A stretch of DNA of 64,000 bases from RGIG9115 sp045128915 (GTDB taxonomy: Bacteria > Bacillota > Clostridia > UBA1381): contig JBGVIT010000033.1 in NCBI GenBank assembly GCA_045128915.1, positions 1 through 64,000 of the forward strand. Direction: 5' to 3'. The notes beneath the pieces were generated by a model. It was given only the letters and a program-made list of their open reading frames with translations. It had not been told where the DNA came from and did not search any database. Positions 33,024-39,724 of this stretch are shown here, piece after piece (position 1 is the stretch's first letter; each line of letters begins with the position of its first letter). Position numbers and translations under genes: made by a program.

Positions 33024-33200
33024 ATGAAATTGAAATTTAAGGTTTATGAATGTGGAACTGATAAAGATGTAACGGACGAAAGAGATTGGTATATTGATAC
33101 TAATGGATATTTATGTTACAGAGTCGATGATATGAATTGTACGCTATATGAGGCAAGCGGAGAGCATTATTATAAGTTGGAAATTGAAGTATATCAATAA
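33024..33200 (+). CDS. Unknown small protein (58 aa)
   Basis: MKLKFKVYECGTDKDVTDERDWYIDTNGYLCYRVDDMNC... Beta-rich; 'RDWYIDTNGYLCY' recalls the start of YopX-like domains, but the rest is missing. Preceded by the ATTTTATGAGGTAA linker. Confidence 0.66.
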   Translation: MKLKFKVYECGTDKDVTDERDWYIDTNGYLCYRVDDMNCTLYEASGEHYYKLEIEVYQ

Positions 33201-33227
33201 AATGACGATTTTAAGAGGTGAATGTAT

Positions 33228-33392
33228 ATGCAGAAATGTGAAGAATGTTTGTGTGGTAGAATGATTGTGTCGGAGAGTGGGTATCACGCAGTTTGTTGTC
33301 TGTCTCAAAAGAAAGCAATGGATTGTATGATGGACAAGAAGAGTCATTTTACTACTATCATTAAAAACGATAACAAGGCAATAAAAGAGTGA
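33228..33392 (+). CDS. Cys-rich mini-protein (54 aa)
   Basis: MQKCEECLCGRMIVSESGYHAVCCLSQKKAMDC... Seven Cys in a CxxCxC ... CC ... C order suggest a zinc knuckle. ATTTTAAGAGGTGA linker upstream. Function unknown. Confidence 0.62.
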   Translation: MQKCEECLCGRMIVSESGYHAVCCLSQKKAMDCMMDKKSHFTTIIKNDNKAIKE

Positions 33393-33414
33393 TTTTAACT
33401 TGGAGGAAAATAAA

Positions 33415-33654
33415 ATGACATATTATCTGTTAACAGTATGGAAAAGAAACGGAGAAAAAAGTTATTCATTATGTTGTCATACAAGTACAAAGTTTGATGA
33501 TTTGTTGTACAACATGACATTGTACAAAATTAAAGAAGATGAAATGTATGTGATTGATATGTACAAAAATGGAAATGAAAAGAATCAAGGTGGAAATGTG
33601 GTGGCAAGTTGGTATTATGACCACAATAGAAATCAAATTATAGAGGAAGATTAA
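33415..33654 (+). CDS. Unknown small protein (79 aa)
   Basis: MTYYLLTVWKRNGEKSYSLCCHTSTKFDDLLYNMTLYKIKEDEMY... Beta-rich. The start at 33415 is set by TGGAGG. Contains a Met/Tyr-rich middle. No family recognised. Confidence 0.66.
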   Translation: MTYYLLTVWKRNGEKSYSLCCHTSTKFDDLLYNMTLYKIKEDEMYVIDMYKNGNEKNQGGNVVASWYYDHNRNQIIEED

Positions 33655-33688
33655 GCATATAAAAGTGTGGTTTTAAGAGGTAGTTAAA

Positions 33689-33844
33689 ATGACAATTAAA
33701 GAGTTGTACGAATGGGCAATAGATAAGAATGTTGAAAACTTTGACTTGGAAATTGTTTTGTCAAATAGTGTTTGTAAATCTATTTATGAATACGATTTAA
33801 ACATAGACAGATTTTATGAAGAAGTAATGATAGATATGAGGTAA
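33689..33844 (+). CDS. Unknown small acidic protein (51 aa)
   Basis: MTIKELYEWAIDKNVENFDLEIVLSNSVCKSIYEYDLNIDRF... One helix and a beta strand; 'TIKELYEWA...DLEIVL' looks like the start of small domains that occur in many phage genes. TTTTAAGAGG linker. Confidence 0.62.
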   Translation: MTIKELYEWAIDKNVENFDLEIVLSNSVCKSIYEYDLNIDRFYEEVMIDMR

Positions 33845-33850
33845 AAATAT

Positions 33851-34081
33851 ATGAAAACAGTATTTGAAAACGATTTAGTTAAAATATTAAGAACTGGTAG
33901 AGATTATGATTTTGTAGGAACTATTGAGAATAAGACAGATAAAGAGATACGAATTATTTTTGAGAACGAAGAGATAGAAAGCTTCTCAATTAAGCCTGAC
34001 GATTGGGTTGGAATATTTGCCGATGATGAAGGCTATTCGGTATTAGAAGAGATTGAAGCGGAACGATTTACAGTAGAATAA
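33851..34081 (+). CDS. Unknown acidic beta protein (76 aa)
   Basis: MKTVFENDLVKILRTGRDYDFVGTIENKTDKEIRIIFENEEIES... Looks like a compact six-strand beta sandwich, mildly acidic. It starts 6 bases after the previous stop, without its own strong site. Confidence 0.65.
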   Translation: MKTVFENDLVKILRTGRDYDFVGTIENKTDKEIRIIFENEEIESFSIKPDDWVGIFADDEGYSVLEEIEAERFTVE

Positions 34082-34107
34082 AAACACAATTTTATGAGGT
34101 AAATATT

Positions 34108-34416
34108 ATGCCAAAAGGAAAAAAGTTTGATGCAGCAGAAAAGCATTTTGAAAAAATAAAATGTGAGTATGCAAAAACAATAAAACATTTGTCTATTAAA
34201 TTAGACGAGAGTAGAGAAGAAGCGTTAGAATACAAGAGATTATATGAGGAAGTAAGCGGAGAAAACGAGCAGTTAAAGGCTTGGATTGAACGATTGCTTG
34301 AATACACAGAGCTTTCTATGGACGATATAAAGCAAGCGTGTGAAAAGGATAAGAGAATGGGCGAAGCCGTTAAGATGATGTCAACATTATTTAAACTTGG
34401 TGGAGCTTATTATTAA
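34108..34416 (+). CDS. Coiled-coil protein (102 aa)
   Basis: MPKGKKFDAAEKHFEKIKCEYAKTIKHLSIKLDESREEALEYK... About 60 residues of heptads (10-70), then a short helix pair. Could be an oligomerisation factor. ATTTTATGAGGTAA linker. Confidence 0.66.
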   Translation: MPKGKKFDAAEKHFEKIKCEYAKTIKHLSIKLDESREEALEYKRLYEEVSGENEQLKAWIERLLEYTELSMDDIKQACEKDKRMGEAVKMMSTLFKLGGAYY

Positions 34417-34429
34417 GAGGTAAATGTAT

Positions 34430-34624
34430 ATGAAAAAGGTAAGTGGATATGTAAATGTAAGAGCATTAGGTTGCTATGACTTTGAATTTTATGTAGATGA
34501 TAATGCAACGGATGAAGAGATTGAAGCAGAGGTTGAAAAAGCTATGCAGATTAGTCATCATTATTCCGTAGAAGAAGGATATGAGGAATACACGGAAGTT
34601 TGTTATCGTAAGAAGAGTAGGTAA
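34430..34624 (+). CDS. Unknown small protein (64 aa)
   Basis: MKKVSGYVNVRALGCYDFEFYVDDNATDEEIEAEVEKAMQI... Beta-beta-alpha layout with an acidic helix, like a small ferredoxin-like fold. The ATG at 34430 follows AAGAGGTAA. Confidence 0.66.
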   Translation: MKKVSGYVNVRALGCYDFEFYVDDNATDEEIEAEVEKAMQISHHYSVEEGYEEYTEVCYRKKSR

Positions 34625-34650
34625 TAAAAACAAGATTTTAAAAGATTGAT

Positions 34651-34986
34651 ATGGCAAAGAATAGACAATATGGAACGGAAGTTTTAAATAAAAAGAAAGC
34701 AACGGAATATTGTTTTTATTGTGAAAAGAAAATGAAAGAAACAAATAAAACAATAGACCATATTCTTCCTATTAAATATGGTGGCTCAAATTGTTTCTCT
34801 AATTTGGCAATATGTTGTGCAAAATGCAACGGAATTAAGGGTGGATATACGATAACACAATTAATTGAACAGTTGCATATAAGATACAGATTTGCAGATG
34901 AATTAGAGAGAACAAAAGTTGATAAGCAGATAAAACAATGGGAGAGAGTAAAAGTAAAACTAAAACAATTAAAATCAGGAATTTAA
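34651..34986 (+). CDS. HNH endonuclease (111 aa)
   Basis: Zinc-bracketed HNH nuclease: C21-x2-C24, DHILPIKYGG (36-45, His37 general base), then CAKCN (56-60). Lys-rich flanks suit DNA binding. In phages such genes act in packaging or as freestanding homing nucleases; it is far from terL here, so homing or host-DNA cleavage is more likely. The ribosome site is weak (AAAAGATTGAT). Confidence 0.85.
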   Translation: MAKNRQYGTEVLNKKKATEYCFYCEKKMKETNKTIDHILPIKYGGSNCFSNLAICCAKCNGIKGGYTITQLIEQLHIRYRFADELERTKVDKQIKQWERVKVKLKQLKSGI

Positions 34987-35001
34987 GTGGAGGAATTTAA
35001 T

Positions 35002-35193
35002 ATGAAAAAATATTATACAAGTGAATACCAGAGAGCAAAAGAAAAGGCAAGAAACGAAGCTATTGAGTGGCAGTTGGACTTTAATAATCATAACTATTCA
35101 TACGAAGAGTTGGCTTGTTACGGAAATTATTTTGAAAGATTGGCAAAGAGATATGGATTAATGAAAGAGTTTAGAGAGAATGGAATTATTTAA
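35002..35193 (+). CDS. Unknown small protein (63 aa)
   Basis: MKKYYTSEYQRAKEKARNEAIEWQLDFNNHNYSYEELACYGN... Helical and basic at the start, aromatic in the middle. TGGAGG site at the right distance. Last gene before the tRNA cassette. Confidence 0.67.
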   Translation: MKKYYTSEYQRAKEKARNEAIEWQLDFNNHNYSYEELACYGNYFERLAKRYGLMKEFRENGII

Positions 35194-35209
35194 AGCGAGT
35201 GAAAATTTT

Positions 35210-35266
35210 ACACCTTAAAAGGTATAATAAGGGTGAAAAGATATAAGATTATACCCTTTAAGGTGT
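35210..35266. other. 19-bp hairpin, no U-tract
   Basis: ACACCTTAAAAGGTATAAT and ATTATACCCTTTAAGGTGT pair at 18 of 19 positions around a 19-nt loop. There is no T-run, so it is not a classic terminator; candidate RNase processing site, RNA stabiliser or protein-bound dyad upstream of the tRNA promoter. Confidence 0.7.
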
Positions 35267-35275
35267 GGGTAAAAC

Positions 35276-35315
35276 AATTAATTTTCATTTTTAAATATTA
35301 AACTTTTTTGGTTGG
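35276..35315. repeat. Single palindromic unit (array 17)
   Basis: Core CATTTTTAAATATT with a TTTTTTGGTTGG tail, upstream of the tRNA promoter. Confidence 0.65.
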
Positions 35316-35357
35316 AAAATTATTTGCAAAAAATTTTTAGAAAATTTCAAAAAAGTA

Positions 35358-35386
35358 TTGACAAATGGAAATTATTGTGATATAAT
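35358..35386 (+). promoter_or_regulatory. tRNA cassette promoter
   Basis: TTGACA-17-TATAAT; transcription starts about 18 bases before tRNA-Leu. Confidence 0.9.
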
Positions 35387-35410
35387 ATTATCGTAAAGAA
35401 AAAGAAATAC

Positions 35411-35499
35411 GCTGGAGTGATGGAATCGGCAGACATCCGAGACTTAAAATCTTGTGCGAATTAAGTAGCGTGAGGGTTCAAATCCCTTCTCCAGCACCA
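35411..35499 (+). tRNA. tRNA-Leu (TAA)
   Basis: 89 nt with encoded CCA. Acceptor GCTGGAG/CTCCAGC, anticodon stem CGAGA/TCTTG around CTTAAAA, giving TAA; long variable arm and T arm GAGGG-TTCAAAT-CCCTT. Confidence 0.92.
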
Positions 35500-35503
35500 T
35501 TAT

Positions 35504-35604
35504 GGGATAGTAAACTGAAAAGGTACAGTAGGATAATTGCCTGTGCGGTTCGATTCCGTTTAGACTTTGGTAGTCATGCTGGTTCGAGTCCAGCCTATCC
35601 CACC
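35504..35604 (+). tRNA. Aberrant tRNA-like gene, anticodon unassigned
   Basis: Perfect acceptor GGGATAG/CTATCCC, encoded ACCA, D stem ACTG/CAGT and T arm GCTGG-TTCGAGT-CCAGC. Between them lie 48 nt with no standard anticodon arm: a T-arm-like GCGG-TTCGATT-CCGT and a variable-arm-like GACT-TTGGT-AGTC. If the TTCGATT loop were the anticodon loop it would read CGA (Ser), but 14 extra bases would be left. Could be a recombined, intron-like or decayed tRNA, or a tRNA mimic. Confidence 0.6.
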
Positions 35605-35641
35605 AAAAAAAGAATAAATAATACAAAAGGAGGATGGTATT

Positions 35642-36109
35642 ATGTTGTATATTAGCTACGGAAGTAATATGAACAAATCTCAAATGGATTACAGGTGTCC
35701 TAATTCTTATGTAGTTTGTAACGGAAAATTAAAGGGGTGGAAACTTGTTTTTAATGTACATGCCGATGTAATTAAAACGGATAATGAAAATGATTTTGTA
35801 CCAGTTGTCGTTTGGAATATTTCGGATTCTGATTGGGCAAGACTTGATATGTATGAAGGCTATCCATCATATTATGTTAAAGAAATTGTTAATGTTATAC
35901 TTGATAATGGGAAAATTGAAAAGGCTATTGTATATGTTATGGCAAAGAATAGAAAGGGAATTTGTCCTCCAGCACAGAGCTATTTCGATGGCATTTGTGA
36001 GGGTTACATTGAGAACGGAATTGATGTAGAATATTTATATGAGGCTTTGGAACATTCTTTAAATAACAAAACGGAGTATAATAAATATAAAATGAAAGAG
36101 ATGGTTTAA
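35642..36109 (+). CDS. Gamma-glutamylcyclotransferase-like (AIG2/GGCT) protein (155 aa)
   Basis: GGCT fold: substrate-loop motif YGSNM (6-10), beta-barrel body, and DMYEGYPSYY with E72 as the catalytic acid/base. Enzymes of this family cyclise gamma-glutamyl amines to 5-oxoproline plus free amine. That would reverse or process a glutamyl tag made by the amidoligase (16.5 kb). AAAGGAGG site; the stop overlaps the next start. Confidence 0.83.
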   Translation: MLYISYGSNMNKSQMDYRCPNSYVVCNGKLKGWKLVFNVHADVIKTDNENDFVPVVVWNISDSDWARLDMYEGYPSYYVKEIVNVILDNGKIEKAIVYVMAKNRKGICPPAQSYFDGICEGYIENGIDVEYLYEALEHSLNNKTEYNKYKMKEMV

Positions 36110-36510
36110 TGAAGAAAAACAAGGAAACATATATTAATTATGTTTGTCCGTATTGCTGGAACACTTTAAATAACTGTATATGCGAATTATTTCCACCGTA
36201 TCATTTAATTTTTATTGATAGGAATATTCAAGAGCATATACGATTGTTAAACGAAAAGGGTTATCGTACAATGGGGTGTTGTGAAGGGCATAGAGAAAGA
36301 TGTATCAACACTTATATTGCTTTTCCAAAAGATTATTTTAAGGAAGTAGGTACGCCTGAAGGATTCAAATATGACAGGAAAAGAAGAACAATTACTTATA
36401 CCTATTCACCGCAGTTGACAAAAGAAAAAATGGAAGAATTAAAGGCAGAGAAACTTGCAGTATTATTAGAGTGGGTTAAGAGTTTGCCTGATAGAAACAT
36501 AGAGAATTAA
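36109..36510 (+). CDS. Conserved Cys/His phage protein (133 aa)
   Basis: An N-terminal zinc site CPYCWNTLNNCIC and a central 'IRLLNEKGYRTMGCCEGHRE ... YIAF' block that I recall from phage and bacterial proteins of unknown function; Cys and His of CCEGH could bind metal. Coupled to the GGCT-like gene by an ATGA-type overlap, suggesting a linked role. Confidence 0.72.
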   Translation: MKKNKETYINYVCPYCWNTLNNCICELFPPYHLIFIDRNIQEHIRLLNEKGYRTMGCCEGHRERCINTYIAFPKDYFKEVGTPEGFKYDRKRRTITYTYSPQLTKEKMEELKAEKLAVLLEWVKSLPDRNIEN

Positions 36511-36531
36511 TTTTTCTCTATGTTTTTTTTA
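36498..36531 (+). terminator. Terminator
   Basis: ACATAGAGAA-ttaatt-TTCTCTATGT then TTTTTTT; overlaps the coding end. Confidence 0.92.
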
Positions 36532-36537
36532 TTACTA

Positions 36538-36709
36538 TTTATTATCATTTTTAAAAATTGAGATTTTTTGTATTGGTTGTCAGAAAGTTTGATTTTTAAA
36601 AATCATTATTTTTTGGTTAATCTGTGCAGAAAAATTCAATTTTTAAAAATGATAATTTATTGTACTGCCAATACAAAAAAATATAATTTCAAAAAACAAT
36701 AAAAAATTG
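36538..36709. repeat. Palindrome array 18 (4 units), rightmost
   Basis: Units at 36538, 36580, 36626 and 36668; the last core is AATTTCAAAAAAC. No further units were seen to the right of this point. Confidence 0.85.
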
Positions 36710-36745
36710 GAATGGAAATGATTTAGATTATTTTGCTAAAACTAC

Positions 36746-36774
36746 TTGACAAATAAGTTTTTATATAGTATAAT
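36746..36774 (+). promoter_or_regulatory. Promoter
   Basis: TTGACA-17-TATAAT. Confidence 0.9.
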
Positions 36775-36807
36775 AAGTTATAAGATAAATAGAAAAGAGG
36801 GATTAAA

Positions 36808-37137
36808 ATGAAAGAGATTCAGGCAAAAGTGTATGAGTTAGAGGGTTATGCAATTACAGTAGATATTGAAGGAGATGTTAAGGAATACGCAGAGAGTTTT
36901 CTTCATATCTTTAATAATGTAAGAGAGAGTGCGGAGTTGTTCAAGGTAAAAAATTATTACGGCAGTAATGAGGTAACAGTTTATTGCGAGTTAGATTCTA
37001 AAGATGCTTTAATCAAGTATCTAAAGGCTTTTGGAGAAATTAAAGGTTGTGAAAGGGTATTGTTATACCAAATGACTGAGCCAGAGTATGATATTGATAA
37101 GTATTATGATGCGGTAATCATTCCAGATTTTGATTGA
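36808..37137 (+). CDS. Unknown protein (109 aa)
   Basis: MKEIQAKVYELEGYAITVDIEGDVKEYAESFLHIFNNVRESAELF... Alternating strands and helices, two ferredoxin-like halves perhaps. AGAGGGATT site. Single-gene cassette closed by a hairpin. Confidence 0.68.
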   Translation: MKEIQAKVYELEGYAITVDIEGDVKEYAESFLHIFNNVRESAELFKVKNYYGSNEVTVYCELDSKDALIKYLKAFGEIKGCERVLLYQMTEPEYDIDKYYDAVIIPDFD

Positions 37138-37138
37138 T

Positions 37139-37163
37139 TGAAGCGGATTTAATTCCGCTTCAT
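37139..37163 (+). terminator. Hairpin after the 109-aa gene
   Basis: TGAAGCGGA-tttaat-TCCGCTTCA, but followed by TACATAAAAA and not a T-run, so termination is uncertain. Confidence 0.5.
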
Positions 37164-37179
37164 ACATAAAAAGAATATA

Positions 37180-37239
37180 TGAACAAATTGTAAACAAATT
37201 AAAAAACTACTTGACATATTATTAAATATGTGATATAAT
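37180..37239 (+). promoter_or_regulatory. Operator motif and promoter
   Basis: TGAACAAATTGTAAACAA at 37180-37197, then TTGACA-17-TATAAT (37211-37239). No palindrome array. Confidence 0.88.
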
Positions 37240-37288
37240 ATAATCAAGATAAGAGATAAGGTTATACAAATTAAAGGAGGTAATTAAA

Positions 37289-37519
37289 ATGAATATCAAT
37301 ATTCATAAGTTTACAGAACAGTTTAATAAGGAGTACAAATTCCTTTACGACCATAACGATATGGTTGCTGGTTATAACGAAGCATTAGAAGAAGGTGATA
37401 AATTCATTGTAGAACATGGAGATTTTGTTGGAGAGTTTGCAAAACATCGTGGTGACTTTATTTCAAGTGACCGAGAAGTTGTGGCATTTATGTTTGCATT
37501 AAATGAAATGATGAACTAA
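37289..37519 (+). CDS. Unknown helical protein (76 aa)
   Basis: MNINIHKFTEQFNKEYKFLYDHNDMVAGYNEALEEGDKFIVEH... Acidic and helical. Perfect AAAGGAGGTAA site. First gene of a long operon (37.3-40.5 kb). Confidence 0.7.
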   Translation: MNINIHKFTEQFNKEYKFLYDHNDMVAGYNEALEEGDKFIVEHGDFVGEFAKHRGDFISSDREVVAFMFALNEMMN

Positions 37520-37538
37520 TAAAACGGAGGGATTAACA

Positions 37539-37697
37539 ATGGAAAAATGGAAAGTGTTTTATCAAGGTGAAAAAGAGCTGGGTGCGTATACATTAGAAGG
37601 AACTTTTGAGGGTGAAGAAGAAGCAACAAAAGAACTATTGGCAAGTGAAAATGGAATTGCCGTTGAAGATATTAAGGTTGTAATTGAGGAACGATAA
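37539..37697 (+). CDS. Conserved mini-protein (52 aa)
   Basis: MEKWKVFYQGEKELGAYTLEGTFEGEEEATKELLASENGI... 'GAYTLxGTFEGEEEATKELLA' looks like a conserved signature; I recall it from gut phages, without function. Beta-beta-alpha-beta. CGGAGGGA site. Confidence 0.68.
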   Translation: MEKWKVFYQGEKELGAYTLEGTFEGEEEATKELLASENGIAVEDIKVVIEER

Positions 37698-37710
37698 GGA
37701 GGTAATTAAA

Positions 37711-38247
37711 ATGAAATTTGATTGTAATTGCAAAAATGAAATAGAATTTGCAGAAATGGTGAATGAGGTACATGATGAAGAGTGCGGTTTTAATTTTGAA
37801 GTTGGTGCAAGATTGTGGTATACACCAGATGGATTCGATAAAAGTATTATGGTTGAATATCAAATAACTACAAGAGAGCGTAAGAAACTGTTGGAGAGTG
37901 ATGATGAGCCTGATTGGTTGACGGCTTATGAAGTTGATGATGAAGATGATGACGATTGCTCGGATGAAATTTTCACGGAAACAATAGAAACTAATAGAAA
38001 ACTTCATGGACTACAAGAAGCTATGCTTGACTTTGCGAAGTATGTCTGTGAAAGATTTTATAAGGAGGAGAAAATCATGAAAGACAATACAGAACAAATT
38101 GTTGAAGATATTAAATGGACTTTATTTGACGATAGAAATTTTGAAACTTCATTTAAGTTTGAGACTTGGACAGGTAATAGCAATTCCTTCATTATCAAAG
38201 ATGAGGATGGACAAGAATATCGTGTCATTGTAGAGAAAGAAGGGTAA
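37711..38247 (+). CDS. Unknown acidic protein with nested start (178 aa)
   Basis: MKFDCNCKNEIEFAEMVNEVHDEECGFNFEVGARLWYTPDG... The first 120 residues form one domain ending in an Asp-rich stretch (VDDEDDDDC) and a helix. The last 56 residues are a separate beta domain that has its own start (next feature). AAGGAGGTAA site. Confidence 0.68.
   Translation: MKFDCNCKNEIEFAEMVNEVHDEECGFNFEVGARLWYTPDGFDKSIMVEYQITTRERKKLLESDDEPDWLTAYEVDDEDDDDCSDEIFTETIETNRKLHGLQEAMLDFAKYVCERFYKEEKIMKDNTEQIVEDIKWTLFDDRNFETSFKFETWTGNSNSFIIKDEDGQEYRVIVEKEG
38077..38247 (+). CDS. Nested in-frame protein (56 aa)
   Basis: Internal ATG (MKDNTEQIVEDIKWTLFDD...) preceded by AAGGAGG 8 bases upstream, within the 178-aa gene and in the same frame. 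The C-terminal domain may be made separately, or two genes may have fused recently while retaining the ribosome site. Confidence 0.45.
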   Translation: MKDNTEQIVEDIKWTLFDDRNFETSFKFETWTGNSNSFIIKDEDGQEYRVIVEKEG

Positions 38248-38252
38248 TTAAT

Positions 38253-38498
38253 ATGAACATGATTTATACATCTAAAAGAGGTAAACAGATTGTATTTGAT
38301 GACTATGTAGATAATACAGCGGAATACAATTCTTATTGGGTTGAAATGTGTCCACATTGTCATAATAAATACAAGGGCATTTTGGGTAATAGAGTAGATG
38401 ATGGTGGAACGGCTTGTGGAACTTGTTCTGTTAAAGGTTGCGAGAATGAAGCTGATTACTATGTAGATTTTGATAAAAGCGAAGTTAAGTTTAACTAA
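38253..38498 (+). CDS. Zinc-binding protein (81 aa)
   Basis: MNMIYTSKRGKQIVFDDYVDNTAEYNSYWVEMCPHCHNKYKG... CPHC and CGTCSVKGC provide a four- or five-Cys zinc site in the second half. AAGGGTAAT site. Function unknown. Confidence 0.7.
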   Translation: MNMIYTSKRGKQIVFDDYVDNTAEYNSYWVEMCPHCHNKYKGILGNRVDDGGTACGTCSVKGCENEADYYVDFDKSEVKFN

Positions 38499-38527
38499 TA
38501 AAAGTAAGATTTTAAGAGGTGGTAGAT

Positions 38528-38992
38528 ATGAGAACATATAAAACTACTGATGAACAAATAGGATTTATTGTTAGAGGAATGGATAAGTTTATTGCTTATG
38601 TGAACAATGTTTATAGTGATTATTTTGAGTATTATCAAGATATGCAAAAGGCAAACGAACAGTATAAACGGAATCCAGAAACTTTCTTTGAAGATATTGG
38701 AGCAGATAAGAAACATTTCTTTGATGGATTGCGAGACTATCAAGTATTAGATATTGCATATAAAGTTAAAAACGATATTTGTAATATTCATAACACGGTT
38801 ATTGGATTGTTTATTAATCCAGACGGAAATGAATATCCTATTAAAATTAGAGAATGGCTATACGAATTTAAATACTTTTGTTACGACAATGACGGAAATC
38901 TATTGTCATTGGAAGAGCAAAACAATAGGTTAAAAAACTATCCGCATTTTGATGCAAGTGCAAAGAGACCAAAAACATACAACACGCAGTAA
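38528..38992 (+). CDS. Unknown helical protein (154 aa)
   Basis: MRTYKTTDEQIGFIVRGMDKFIAYVNNVYSDYFEYYQDMQ... Long helices in the first 100 residues, Tyr-rich. ATTTTAAGAGGTGG linker before the ATG at 38528. No family recognised. Confidence 0.66.
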   Translation: MRTYKTTDEQIGFIVRGMDKFIAYVNNVYSDYFEYYQDMQKANEQYKRNPETFFEDIGADKKHFFDGLRDYQVLDIAYKVKNDICNIHNTVIGLFINPDGNEYPIKIREWLYEFKYFCYDNDGNLLSLEEQNNRLKNYPHFDASAKRPKTYNTQ

Positions 38993-39029
38993 TAACTATT
39001 AAATATATACAATAAAGGGAGTTGATAAT

Positions 39030-39353
39030 ATGCCTTATAAGAGTGAGAAGATTAAACTTAAAGGATTGCAAGACCGAAGAAAGAGGCTGACAGACGAACA
39101 GAGAAATGAGATTAAGAAGTTATACGGAACAGGCTTTTATAGTCTTAATGATTTGGCTAAAAGGTTTAATGTTAGCAAGAAAACAATTCTCTTGATTGTA
39201 AATAGTGATAGTGCAGAAAAGGCAAAGCAATACCGAAAAGAACATTGGAAAGATTGGCAGCGTACTGGCGAAGAACATAATAAAGCCATTATGAATACAC
39301 GAAAATATAAACAATCTTTAATGCTTAAGGGTGAATTAAAAGAAGAAGAATAG
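39030..39353 (+). CDS. HTH DNA-binding protein (107 aa)
   Basis: A resolvase/transposase-type helix-turn-helix at 20-58 (LTDEQRNEIKKLYGTG.YSLNDLAKRFNVSKKTI) with basic flanks and a Lys-rich C-terminus. Likely a small transcription regulator. It ends with TAG, one of only three TAG stops I found, and that TAG is in frame with the next gene without another stop. Confidence 0.78.
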   Translation: MPYKSEKIKLKGLQDRRKRLTDEQRNEIKKLYGTGFYSLNDLAKRFNVSKKTILLIVNSDSAEKAKQYRKEHWKDWQRTGEEHNKAIMNTRKYKQSLMLKGELKEEE

Positions 39354-39365
39354 GAGGAATTTAAA

Positions 39366-39671
39366 ATGAGTTATACAAGAAAAGTTGGAGATATGGTAGT
39401 GTTTATTGATTGTATAAGTAATCCAGAAGGAACTTATGAAACATATTATAAGGACATTGAAAAGAAAATTATCGAAGATGGATATAAGCCTAAAACTTCA
39501 ATGGATAATTTGATTACGATGATTGTTCTGTCTTTTGATTGTGACGATAATTACGGAGAATATGACGAAGAAACTGGCTTTGGCGGATATGGCGAAGAGT
39601 TTACTTTGGAAGAGTGTTTCCGCTATGTAGAGGACTCTGGTGGCTATGCAGAGTTTGATTATGAATGTTAA
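39366..39671 (+). CDS. Unknown acidic protein (101 aa)
   Basis: MSYTRKVGDMVVFIDCISNPEGTYETYYKDIEKKIIEDGYKP... Acidic with a Gly/Glu/Asp-rich loop (YGEYDEETGFGGYGEE). The TAGGAGG of the previous stop is its ribosome site. Confidence 0.68.
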   Translation: MSYTRKVGDMVVFIDCISNPEGTYETYYKDIEKKIIEDGYKPKTSMDNLITMIVLSFDCDDNYGEYDEETGFGGYGEEFTLEECFRYVEDSGGYAEFDYEC

Positions 39672-39724
39672 GTGTGTTAAAATATAGTTGACAAAAAGAT
39701 AATTAAAAGTTTGGAGGAATTTAT

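Noticed and set aside
35504..35604. Amber-suppressor tRNA (CTA anticodon) for the terL TAG
   Set aside because: No CTA triplet occurs in the possible anticodon region of this tRNA-like gene, and none of the other five tRNAs reads TAG.
35444..35683. 79-aa minus-strand frame reading DRLDSNQHDYQSLNGIEP
   Set aside because: This is the well-known artefact of translating the reverse strand of tRNA genes.
15551..36709. The palindrome arrays as a CRISPR array
   Set aside because: Units are degenerate and mostly two to five per site, spacers vary in length, arrays sit before promoters at many loci and there are no cas genes.
17417..36709. Palindromic units as transcription terminators
   Set aside because: Each cassette already has a GC-rich hairpin with a T-run before the array; the units are almost pure A/T and lie between terminator and next promoter.
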